Translations under genes and position numbers: made by a program
Notes under the pieces: generated by a model
What the model saw: only the letters and a program-made list of their open reading frames with translations
What the model was told of the DNA's origin: nothing
Databases searched by the model: none
In this document: positions 1-6,002 of the stretch, in pieces
Numbering within the stretch: position 1 is the first letter of the stretch
Layout of the letters: every line of letters starts with the position of its first letter
NCBI GenBank assembly: GCA_006226555.1
Contig: SBGS01000205.1
Location: 1-6,453, forward strand
Reading direction: 5' to 3'
From: Bacteroidota bacterium
Lineage (GTDB): Bacteria; Bacteroidota; Bacteroidia; Flavobacteriales_D; Crocinitomicaceae
Length of the DNA stretch: 6,453 nucleotides

Positions 1-2043
1 TACCAGCTGGACATCAATCCGTATGACGAAGCGGTGGAAGCGTTTGAATTATACTTGAATCGCTACCCGAATGCCGAACGAAAACAAGATGTCTATCAGT
101 ACCTGGTGAAGGTTTACACAAGTACGAACAACTATGAAAAGGCCTTAGCTTCTCTGGACAAGATCCCAACGAAGGATATTCAGTTAAAAACAGCCTATCA
201 GATCGTAGCCTTCAATCTCGGCGTAAAGCATTTTGAAGCAGGGAATTTCCCGGAAGCGATCAAGGCATTTGACTTGGTAAAGCGCTATCCGGTAGATCCG
301 CAAGTTTCAGCTAAAGCAGCATTCTGGACAGCAGACGCGCACTATAGAACGAAGAATTACGATCAGGCAATAGCAGATTATAAAAAGGTGCTGACCATGC
401 CGGCAGTTCCTGAGCTGTTGCAATGGGAAGCGCGATACAGCATCGGTTACGCATACTACGATAAAGCGTATCAGTTCGATGCGCAGGAGAAGTTTGAGCA
501 AAAGAGAGTGATGCTGCAAAAAGCAATTGAAGAGTTCCGCCTTTTCTTGCAATCTGGCCACACCTACAAGCGTAAAAAGGCAGATGCAGCGATGTTGATC
601 GCGGATGCGTATTATGTTTTGAAAGAAAACGAGCAAGCTGTTAAGTATTACAAGGAGGTGATCGCCTATGGGGAAGAAAAGACCGATCAGGCGTATTACT
701 ATTTGGCGCTGACCTATGGTTACATGGATAATAAGAACAGTGATCGCATCAGCAGCTTATTGGAGATCATCAACAATTATCCGAACTCAAAGTTCTTACA
801 GCTTTCGATCTATGAGCTGGCAGAAACGTATAAGTCGAACAGTGATTTTGACAAGGCCTTGAAGTACTACAAGCAGATCGTTTTCGATTATCCAAGCTCG
901 ATCAAGGTGCTGGATGCGAAGATGAATATCGGAGATATTTACTACAAGAAAGGAGAGTACGCCAAGTCTGAGCAATACTACATGGAAGTGCTGAACACCT
1001 ACGGTTCTGATCAAAAGGTGTGTGAGCGCGTGGCAGATGGGTTGAAGGATCTGTACATCGCGATGAACAAGCCTGAAAAGATCGAAACCTTAGCACAACA
1101 ATACCCATGTGCGAACATAACACCGGATGAGCAGGAGAATTTATACTACCTGCCTGCAGTGGATATTTACTTCGACAGCACGAAAGCAATTACGGTGCGT
1201 TACAATGAAGCGATTCCGAAGTTTGAGAAATACCTCGAGAAATTCCCATCAGGAAGATATGTGAATGATGTGAAGAATTATCTGGCTGATTGTCATTATC
1301 AGTTGGGCAATGAAGCGCTGGCCGTAGAGCTTTATCAGGAAACGCTGGGCGGACCAACGACAGGATTTACGGAAACAGCGGCATTGCGCGTATCAAAGTA
1401 CATGTACAACAACGAGCGTTATGCGGAGGCGATTCCAGCCTACAAGAAGACCGAGGAGATCACAGCCGTTCCTGCCGATAAATACAATGCACAGCTCGGT
1501 CTGATGCGCTGTTATTTCCTGATGGAACAATGGCCCGAATCTGTTGTGTATGCGGAGAAGGTGTTGAACAGCTCCTTGATCACATCCGAGCATAAGATCG
1601 AAGCACATTACGCCTATGCATTTGGCTCATACAACCAGAAGAAGTACGAAGATGCCAAAGGGTCATTGAGCTGGTTGACCAAGAATACGAATACCGAAAG
1701 AGGTACGGAAGCGCAATACGCACTGGCAGACGCAGAATATCAGCTGGGACGTTATGTTGAGGCGGATCAGGAAGTGGATAAACTGCTGAAGCGTAAACCG
1801 GCATACAACTACTGGATCGCAAAGGCATTGATCCTTAGGAGCCGGATCCTGATGCAGTTAGGTGATCTGTTTGGTGCGGAACAGAACTTGAAATCTGTGA
1901 TCGAACACTACCCGAATCAGGATGACGGAATTCTGGATGAAGCAAATGAGCTGTGGGAAGAGTTGATGCAGCTTAAAAATCAGGAAGAGGAGTTCGGTGA
2001 AAGAACAAGTCCAACAATTGAAATTGAAGAAGATGGAAATTAA
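1..2043 (+). CDS. Tetratricopeptide-repeat (TPR) protein, 5'-truncated by window edge
   Basis: The frame is open from the first base of the window, so the gene begins upstream and 680 codons of its 3' part are seen. The GTG at 34 is only an internal codon. The protein is a chain of TPR-like helix pairs. Counting from the first codon in the window, clear units lie near residues 71-94, 105-131 (NYDQAIADYKKVL), 194-224 (ENEQAVKYYKEVI), 268-298 (DFDKALKYYKQIVFDYP) and 304-333 (GEYAKSEQYYMEVL), with more degenerate units to the end. The last unit (AEQNLKSVIEHYP) leads into a short acidic tail. TPRs are protein-interaction scaffolds. In Bacteroidota, long TPR proteins of this type often precede a TonB-dependent-receptor-like barrel gene, as here, where the two genes overlap by 11 bases. 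Where the protein sits (periplasm or inner face of the outer membrane) is inference, because the signal peptide lies outside the window. The exact function is unknown. I am sure of the family but not of the role. Confidence 0.93.
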   Translation, partial: YQLDINPYDEAVEAFELYLNRYPNAERKQDVYQYLVKVYTSTNNYEKALASLDKIPTKDIQLKTAYQIVAFNLGVKHFEAGNFPEAIKAFDLVKRYPVDPQVSAKAAFWTADAHYRTKNYDQAIADYKKVLTMPAVPELLQWEARYSIGYAYYDKAYQFDAQEKFEQKRVMLQKAIEEFRLFLQSGHTYKRKKADAAMLIADAYYVLKENEQAVKYYKEVIAYGEEKTDQAYYYLALTYGYMDNKNSDRISSLLEIINNYPNSKFLQLSIYELAETYKSNSDFDKALKYYKQIVFDYPSSIKVLDAKMNIGDIYYKKGEYAKSEQYYMEVLNTYGSDQKVCERVADGLKDLYIAMNKPEKIETLAQQYPCANITPDEQENLYYLPAVDIYFDSTKAITVRYNEAIPKFEKYLEKFPSGRYVNDVKNYLADCHYQLGNEALAVELYQETLGGPTTGFTETAALRVSKYMYNNERYAEAIPAYKKTEEITAVPADKYNAQLGLMRCYFLMEQWPESVVYAEKVLNSSLITSEHKIEAHYAYAFGSYNQKKYEDAKGSLSWLTKNTNTERGTEAQYALADAEYQLGRYVEADQEVDKLLKRKPAYNYWIAKALILRSRILMQLGDLFGAEQNLKSVIEHYPNQDDGILDEANELWEELMQLKNQEEEFGERTSPTIEIEEDGN

Positions 2044-3745
2044 AAATAAGGTCATAGCAATAGCGGGATTGTTCTTATCTGCATTTTCTTTCGCGCAGTC
2101 AGATGTCGTGATCAATGTTGTTGGGGAACGCAAAGTGGAACACGCCACAAGAATTCCGATCCACCCGAAAGTGATCGACACCAACGTCAATGTAGTGGGT
2201 GTAGACTATCCTTTATTGGCACTGCGAATGGAAACGCAGACAGAGATCGACAGAATTAATCCGGCGACCGTAAAAACGAGTGATAAGCTGGCCCAGTTAT
2301 ATCATTCCTATATCAAATTGGGTATCGGTACGGAATTGATGCCTTTGGGTGAGTTTTACTACAACTCGGAGCGATCAAGAAAATACGTGTATGGCGCGCA
2401 CATTAAACACCTGAGCTCGCTGGGTTACATCAATGGTTACGCTCCGGCAAGCTTCGACAGAACCCGCTCGATGATTTATGGCGGGATCAATGAAACGCGC
2501 TGGGACCTCTTGGGCGAGGTGAATTACAACAACCGCGGATTGAATTATTATGCCATTCCGGTGGACACCATTGCACGCGACAGTATTGCGCAACGCTACA
2601 GTGATTTTGGAATGTCGGTTCGTTACCGCTCCCATATCAAAGACAGCGCAAAGGTGAACTATAGTATTGGAGCGACATACCGCAACTTCATGTCTAAGAA
2701 ACCATTGCAGGACAGCCTAAAGGACTGGAGAGCAAGGGAAAATTATGTGGGTGTAAATGGAAGCGTTTTCTATAAGCTGAACAAGGAAACCTATGCCTTG
2801 GACATTGATGTGTTGAACAACGCCTATCGTTACGGTATCGCGGATACAAGTATTTCCCTGCTGGATACGGGCTTGGTGCTCAACAATACCGTGGTCAGCT
2901 TGAAACCAACGATCACCACAAGATTGAAGGACAACAGGTTCTCAGCAAAGATCGGGGTGGATTTAACGCTGGACGCACACACAAAAACGCGTTTTTACAT
3001 CTATCCGCTGGCCGAGGTGAAATACAGCATGTTCAATGATATATTCATTCCGTATGTTGGATTGCGAGGAGGCCTGCAGCAGAACACCTTCAGAAGCCTG
3101 ACGATGATGAATGAGTTCATCATACCGAACGTACAATTAGAGAACACAAGTACCGCGATCGATTTCTACGGAGGGATCAAGGGTACCCTGAGCAAGCGTG
3201 TAAACTTCAACCTTTCCGCGAGCTTTGCCAACGTCAAGAACCAGGCCTTGTTCGTGAACGACACGGTTTACGCAAACGGAAATGCGTTCAGTGTGATCTA
3301 CGACACCATTACTTCGCGCACAACACTGGAAGGGTCTGTGAGCTATCAGATGATGGAAAAATTGAAGGTAGATGGTATCGCAAGATTCTACTCCTATGCA
3401 TTGCTGAATAACAGCTACGCATGGAACCTGCCACAGCTGGAGTTTGTAGTAAGAGGTTCTTATGACCTGTTCAATAAGTTCATCGTCAACTTGGACCTGA
3501 AGATGGAGCATGGCAGAAAAGCTTTGTTGTATGCTGAGGAAGAAGGGTCATTTAAGGAAAACAACCAGATCGTAAAAGACCTTGGCTTTATTGCCGATGC
3601 TAACCTGAGTCTGGAATACCGCTACAACAAGCGCATCTCCGCCTTCGTGCAATTGAACAATTTTGCGGCACAGCGCTACAAGCGTTGGTATAACGCACCG
3701 GTTCACGGTTTCCAGGTAATGGGAGGAATTACCTTCCGATTCTAA
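2033..3745 (+). CDS. Outer-membrane beta-barrel protein, TonB-dependent-receptor-like without evident plug
   Basis: This is a 570-residue protein. I chose the ATG at 2033 over the in-frame GTG at 1997 because it places a clean signal peptide at the N-terminus: MEIKNK, then a hydrophobic core, then cleavage after about residue 22 (SFAQ). The ATG lies inside the end of the upstream TPR gene (stop at 2041-2043), which suggests translational coupling. The mature part is rich in alternating aromatic/polar strands. It includes a conserved-looking segment near residues 89-130 (LYHSYIKLGIG, then YGAHIKHLSS). It ends in a typical barrel closing strand, GFQVMGGITFRF, with a C-terminal Phe, as recognised by the BAM machinery. 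The C-terminal RYKRWYNAPVHGFQV resembles the end of Bacteroidota TonB-dependent-receptor-like proteins. The length is short for a receptor with both plug and 22-strand barrel, and I see no TonB box or plug, so TonB-driven uptake is unproven. It may work with the TPR partner. Confidence 0.88.
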   Translation: MEIKNKVIAIAGLFLSAFSFAQSDVVINVVGERKVEHATRIPIHPKVIDTNVNVVGVDYPLLALRMETQTEIDRINPATVKTSDKLAQLYHSYIKLGIGTELMPLGEFYYNSERSRKYVYGAHIKHLSSLGYINGYAPASFDRTRSMIYGGINETRWDLLGEVNYNNRGLNYYAIPVDTIARDSIAQRYSDFGMSVRYRSHIKDSAKVNYSIGATYRNFMSKKPLQDSLKDWRARENYVGVNGSVFYKLNKETYALDIDVLNNAYRYGIADTSISLLDTGLVLNNTVVSLKPTITTRLKDNRFSAKIGVDLTLDAHTKTRFYIYPLAEVKYSMFNDIFIPYVGLRGGLQQNTFRSLTMMNEFIIPNVQLENTSTAIDFYGGIKGTLSKRVNFNLSASFANVKNQALFVNDTVYANGNAFSVIYDTITSRTTLEGSVSYQMMEKLKVDGIARFYSYALLNNSYAWNLPQLEFVVRGSYDLFNKFIVNLDLKMEHGRKALLYAEEEGSFKENNQIVKDLGFIADANLSLEYRYNKRISAFVQLNNFAAQRYKRWYNAPVHGFQVMGGITFRF

Positions 3746-3818
3746 GTAGGCAGCGCCCGAGATCACCGCGCGTTATTTATCTGATGCCAAAGCATTTCCA
3801 TCGCTCGGGTTCCAAATA

Positions 3819-3869
3819 AACTTCCAGCATCAAAGGGAGCTGTAAAACTTATTTTTCGTAACTTCCAGC
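3819..3869. repeat. 10-bp direct repeat aacttccagc, two copies 41 bp apart
   Basis: The exact 10-mer aacttccagc occurs at 3819-3828 and 3860-3869, just upstream of the first cassette gene. The 41-base offset is close to four helical turns. It could be a paired protein-binding site or a remnant of a junction; the sequence does not decide between these. Confidence 0.45.
3836..3844 (+). repeat. Left copy of 9-bp direct repeat flanking the AT-rich block
   Basis: The 9-mer ggagctgta at 3836-3844 recurs in the same orientation at 5994-6002. This copy sits where the sequence turns AT-rich. It may be a target-site or attachment-like duplication, or a coincidence. There is no integrase or transposase gene in the window. 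Confidence 0.3.
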
Positions 3870-3891
3870 TAACCTGATTGCGAAAAGCTAT

Positions 3892-4359
3892 ATGAAAAGT
3901 AACTTGCTTTTTCCCATAATACTTATTTTCTCGATTTCATCATGTACCAAACTGAACAACGAGGCAGAGACGTTCAAAGGAAAATGGAAATGCGAAGGGG
4001 CTCAGTTTAGTTCGCCCCAATCCTCCTGTCCTTTTCCTCCATGTAATAGCTTCTTTCCGTATGAAAATTGTAAAATGGAAATTTTGGATAGAAAAATAAT
4101 TTATTCTTTCGGAGAGAATCGGCTAAAATTGAACATTAAAAGATTTACTATACTTAATGATGGGAAATCAATACGGATAGTTACATTAGACAACCACGGC
4201 GAAAAGAGAGAGTTGTTGTTTACGGTTGTTGATCAAGAATTGAGAGGACCATTTTATTCGAAATATGGTTTTATAAATGAATCTGGTTATTCTAGCTTGG
4301 GACAAGATACTTTAGGAAATGATAGCGGTTATTTATATCATAAATTCACTAGAGAATGA
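3892..4359 (+). CDS. Cys-rich lipoprotein with lipocalin-like start, unknown function
   Basis: This 155-residue protein begins with a lipoprotein signal peptide: MKSNLL, a hydrophobic core, and a lipobox SISSC with the lipidated Cys at residue 18. LspA and the Lol-type pathway would place it in the outer membrane; whether it faces the surface is not clear. The mature protein has FKGKWK at 28-33. Such a Gly-x-Trp element shortly after the lipid anchor is seen in many small lipocalin-like Bacteroidota lipoproteins, but the similarity is too short to assign a family. Four further cysteines lie at 34, 46, 51 and 60, the middle pair framing CPFPPC, so two disulfides are possible. The rest is beta-rich. 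The stop codon overlaps the next gene's start (ATGA), implying translational coupling with the barrel protein. The DNA is strongly AT-rich compared with the upstream genes. No clear Shine-Dalgarno precedes the ATG, which is usual for the phylum. Confidence 0.8.
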   Translation: MKSNLLFPIILIFSISSCTKLNNEAETFKGKWKCEGAQFSSPQSSCPFPPCNSFFPYENCKMEILDRKIIYSFGENRLKLNIKRFTILNDGKSIRIVTLDNHGEKRELLFTVVDQELRGPFYSKYGFINESGYSSLGQDTLGNDSGYLYHKFTRE

Positions 4360-4961
4360 AAATAATCCTACGCTTATTCATCATTTTTATTTGTATAATT
4401 GCTCATAGCCAAGAACAAGATGAGACAGTTAAGTTTTCGAGAAATAGTCTAACAATTCGTACGTTAGCTTGTGGTCAATTGACTCGTGAAATTTCGAGTA
4501 GCTCAAATATTGCGATCGGTTATTCAACAGACTTAATAAACCAATTTCAAGTCAACGAAAAATTCGCTATTGGACTTTCTGTAGGCTGGAGACAGATTTA
4601 TTACTTTCAGTGCGTATCTGCTATTACAATGGGAGCAAATACTGCCTATAAATTGAACGATAGAAATTTCCTTTTTATTGATTTTCGTTATCCCATTTAC
4701 TATAGAAGGCATCAACAGTCTTTTATAGATATTTCAAAGGATTCACCATCGTATCAACTGCCTAATATAATATATGTTTTCGGCGAATTATCGTGGATAC
4801 ATAGCTATAAAAAATGGAAACTGTATGGAGCTTTGGGCTGTACCGTCAATCGCTTTACGGATTACGTTTTCCCATATGATTCAGGAGATAAACGAATTGT
4901 CTTAGCTCCTGCACTATCTGTAGGAGTTGGATATGCTATTTTTAACAGTGCTTCGCATTAA
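4356..4961 (+). CDS. Small exported outer-membrane beta-barrel protein, unknown function
   Basis: This 201-residue protein starts at the ATG that overlaps the preceding stop by four bases. Residues 1 to about 19 form a Sec signal peptide (MKIILR, hydrophobic core, AHSQ) with cleavage near residue 19 and no lipobox Cys. The mature part has repeated amphipathic strands rich in Tyr, Phe, Ile and Gly: FAIGLSVGWRQIYYF near 70-84, AITMGANTAYKL near 89-100, FLFIDFRYPIYYRR near 105-118, and LSVGVGYAIF near 187-196. This pattern is typical of 8- to 10-stranded outer-membrane barrels in Bacteroidota. The last strand seems to end at Phe196, followed by a short extra tail (NSASH), whereas such barrels often end at the Phe itself; a small 3' change is possible. 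It is probably made together with the upstream lipoprotein and may form a complex with it, which is inference from the gene overlap. No ligand or transport role can be read from the sequence. Confidence 0.78.
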   Translation: MKIILRLFIIFICIIAHSQEQDETVKFSRNSLTIRTLACGQLTREISSSSNIAIGYSTDLINQFQVNEKFAIGLSVGWRQIYYFQCVSAITMGANTAYKLNDRNFLFIDFRYPIYYRRHQQSFIDISKDSPSYQLPNIIYVFGELSWIHSYKKWKLYGALGCTVNRFTDYVFPYDSGDKRIVLAPALSVGVGYAIFNSASH

Positions 4962-4994
4962 GGGAGTCTTACACCCCGTATTTAAAATAATAAA

Positions 4995-5471
4995 TTGAAT
5001 AGACTTGTCCTTTATATTGTCTTTCTTTCCTCTTTTCTTTCCTGTAAGAAAGACAAACTCATAGATGACAAAGACATCTTTGTGGGAAAATGGAAATTAG
5101 CCTATATCGTTGAAGTTCAATATGGGCAAAATTCAGCAGGAACATGGGAATCTTATGATACAATTTGGGCATCAGAAATGAGTGACAATTACTTTATAGA
5201 TTTTCGGGAACAGGGAAAGGTATGTTTACTCCGAGATGATAAAAAGTTAGATTGCGGTAGAACGGTATTTTATGATTTTTCAATAATTCAGAATACAATT
5301 GATCTCACCTATAATTATAAAATAAGACTCAATGGCAAAGTTGACGATGTCTTGTTTGGGACTATAAATCAAGACACGCTCTTAGCGCTTAAAGATGGAT
5401 TTCCATACGAATCACCTCAGAATTTTGATTCTGGTGGTAAATATTTTAAAGGTTATTACCTAAGAAATTGA
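4995..5471 (+). CDS. Lipoprotein with Gly-Lys-Trp motif, TTG start, unknown function
   Basis: The predicted 158-residue protein starts at TTG (4995). The frame is closed by TAA at 4983-4985, and no ATG or GTG lies between that stop and the signal peptide, so TTG is the only reasonable start. MNRLVLYIV plus the lipobox SFLSC, with the lipidated Cys at residue 17, is a complete lipoprotein signal. The Cys is followed by KKDK, which partly resembles the Lys/acidic surface-export signals described for Flavobacteriia lipoproteins, so surface exposure is possible. GKWK lies at 31-34, as in the first cassette lipoprotein. A DNYFIDFREQGKV segment near 64-76 resembles the second strand of lipocalin-like domains. 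Other cysteines are at 77 and 87. The gene follows the barrel gene by 33 bases and is probably in the same transcript. A second, broken copy of its 5' part lies 532 bases downstream. Function unknown. Confidence 0.72.
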   Translation: MNRLVLYIVFLSSFLSCKKDKLIDDKDIFVGKWKLAYIVEVQYGQNSAGTWESYDTIWASEMSDNYFIDFREQGKVCLLRDDKKLDCGRTVFYDFSIIQNTIDLTYNYKIRLNGKVDDVLFGTINQDTLLALKDGFPYESPQNFDSGGKYFKGYYLRN

Positions 5472-5532
5472 CCTTAGCGTATGTTTCTTTGAGGATTATA
5501 GTTCCAAACACTTAAATTGCATAACGGTGAGA

Positions 5533-5712
5533 ATGTTAACTTATATAATGTTTTTCGTTGTTTTTCTTATCTCTTGCAAAAAAGACAAACTCATAGAAGA
5601 CAAAGACATTTTTGTAAGAAAATGGAAGTTAGCCTATATCGTTGAAGTTCAATATGGGCAAAACTCAGCAGGAACATAATACTCTTATGGAACAATTGGG
5701 GCAACCGAAACA
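5533..5712 (+). pseudogene. Decayed duplicate of the preceding lipoprotein gene, in-frame TAA
   Basis: An ATG at 5533 opens 48 codons ending at TAA 5677-5679. The encoded peptide has a lipoprotein signal (VFLISC, Cys at residue 15) and then matches residues 17-50 of the upstream lipoprotein almost exactly: KKDKLIEDKDIFVRKWKLAY, then IVEVQYGQNSAGT. From the Cys codon on, the two copies align without gaps at an offset of 532 bases. I count 10 differences in 105 bases (5043-5147 against 5575-5679). The stop replaces the Trp codon TGG at 5145-5147. Weaker similarity continues past it (tctta, acaatt, ggggca) to about 5712, then is lost. Gly of the GKW motif has become Arg. Most other differences are synonymous. 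It could still express a 48-residue stub lipoprotein, but loss of most of the domain makes a pseudogene the better call. Confidence 0.75.
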
Positions 5713-5809
5713 CGAAACAAGTGTTTTAGCTTTCCAAGCGAAAAATACGGTCATTTGCCTCAAATCCAGTGCGAAAACCTGCTGTCTACAAGGCTTTCCC
5801 AGCTTTTTC

Positions 5810-5864
5810 CTATGAATGAAGTATGGATAAAGCATAGATAGTGTATGGATACTGTATGAGAATC
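5810..5864. repeat. Degenerate 11-bp tandem repeat, about five units
   Basis: The units in register are ctatgaatgaa (5810), gtatggataaa (5821), gcatagatagt (5832), gtatggatact (5843) and gtatgagaatc (5854). The 9-mer gtatggata is exact in units 2 and 4 (5821-5829, 5843-5851). Unit 1 matches unit 2 at 8 of 11 positions, unit 3 matches unit 4 at 8 of 11, and unit 5 is weakest, about 6 of 11. The period is near one helical turn. It may be a decaying minisatellite or a phased protein-binding array. Confidence 0.55.
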
Positions 5865-5921
5865 GGCTGAAAATAGCTCAGAATGAAAAAGGTTAAAGAT
5901 CCAAGAATACAGAGCGTGTGA

Positions 5922-5948
5922 AAGAACAATTATGTTCCAATAAGAACA
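5922..5948. repeat. Alternating GAAC / GTTC / GAAC elements spaced by 10 bp
   Basis: The direct repeat aagaaca occurs at 5922-5928 and 5942-5948, with the inverted core gttc at 5934-5937 exactly midway. Either inverted pair could form a small 4-5 bp hairpin with a 6-base loop. There is no T-tract after it on the plus strand, so a terminator is not supported. An operator-like site or chance are both possible. Confidence 0.3.
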
Positions 5949-5993
5949 GATGAAATACGCCCGGTCATACTGTGTGATGATTATTTGGCTTAA

Positions 5994-6002
5994 GGAGCTG
6001 TA
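5994..6002 (+). repeat. Right copy of 9-bp direct repeat flanking the AT-rich block
   Basis: The 9-mer ggagctgta is identical to 3836-3844 and ends immediately before the lspA stop codon (6003-6005 on the minus strand), where composition returns to the moderate-GC level. This copy and the left one bracket the whole AT-rich block. Confidence 0.3.

Larger units (their letters stand above)
3746..3891. other. Intergenic gap at the border between GC-moderate and AT-rich DNA
   Basis: These 146 bases separate the barrel gene from the AT-rich cassette. The left half is GC-moderate and contains an inverted pair cccgag (3757-3762) and ctcggg (3805-3810) with a 42-base loop and no T-tract, so it is a poor terminator candidate. 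The right half is AT-rich. A string at 3850-3857 (tatttttc) is one base off the Bacteroidota -7 motif TAnnTTTG, but no TTG is placed correctly upstream, so I do not call a promoter. The promoter of the downstream cassette should nevertheless lie here if the cassette is transcribed independently. Confidence 0.5.
3845..5993. other. AT-rich accessory block (lipoprotein / beta-barrel / lipoprotein cassette)
   Basis: Base composition changes sharply. Hand-counted 60-base samples inside the block give about 25% GC (4081-4140), 30% (4621-4680) and 27% (5281-5340). Samples in the flanking genes give 57% (2461-2520), 43% (601-660) and 48% (6181-6240). Codon choice follows, with many ATA, TTA and AGA codons. 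The block carries three same-strand exported-protein genes, one decayed copy and a repeat-bearing tail. Composition and content suggest a horizontally acquired insertion between core genes, but no mobility gene is seen. Confidence 0.6.
5713..6002. other. Non-coding tail between the decayed lipoprotein copy and lspA
   Basis: I see no credible gene in these 290 bases. Downstream of the in-frame TAA of the decayed copy, the same frame stays open for another 53 codons, to a TAG at 5839-5841, but shows no domain. The part 5760-5810 is less AT-rich than its surroundings (a 60-base sample at 5761-5820 gives about 43% GC) and includes gctttcccagc (5793-5803), one mismatch from gctttccaagc (5729-5739). 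It may be the remnant of another element. An 11-bp repeat array follows at 5810-5864 and alternating GAAC/GTTC elements at 5922-5948. No strong intrinsic terminator was found on either strand, although two genes converge here. Confidence 0.55.

Noticed and set aside
307..1189. Minus-strand open frames opposite the TPR gene
   Set aside because: They are shadows of a strongly supported TPR coding frame, with low-complexity and implausible translations.
1997..2032. Upstream GTG start at 1997 for the barrel protein
   Set aside because: It would add 12 charged residues before the signal peptide; the ATG at 2033 gives a normal one.
3137..3511. 124-codon minus-strand open frame opposite the barrel gene
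   Set aside because: It is antisense to a well-supported barrel coding frame and shows no signal peptide or domain.
3757..3810. Inverted repeat cccgag / ctcggg as a terminator after the barrel gene
   Set aside because: The stem is only 6 bp, the loop is 42 bases, and no T-tract follows the right arm.
3850..3857. tatttttc as a Bacteroidota -7 promoter element
   Set aside because: It differs from TAnnTTTG in the last base, and no correctly spaced TTG -33 element is present; such strings are common in AT-rich DNA.
5740..5815. Transposase remnant on the minus strand
   Set aside because: A short reading (TAGFRTGFEANDRIF) looks protein-like, but stops flank it and I could not match it to any transposase family.
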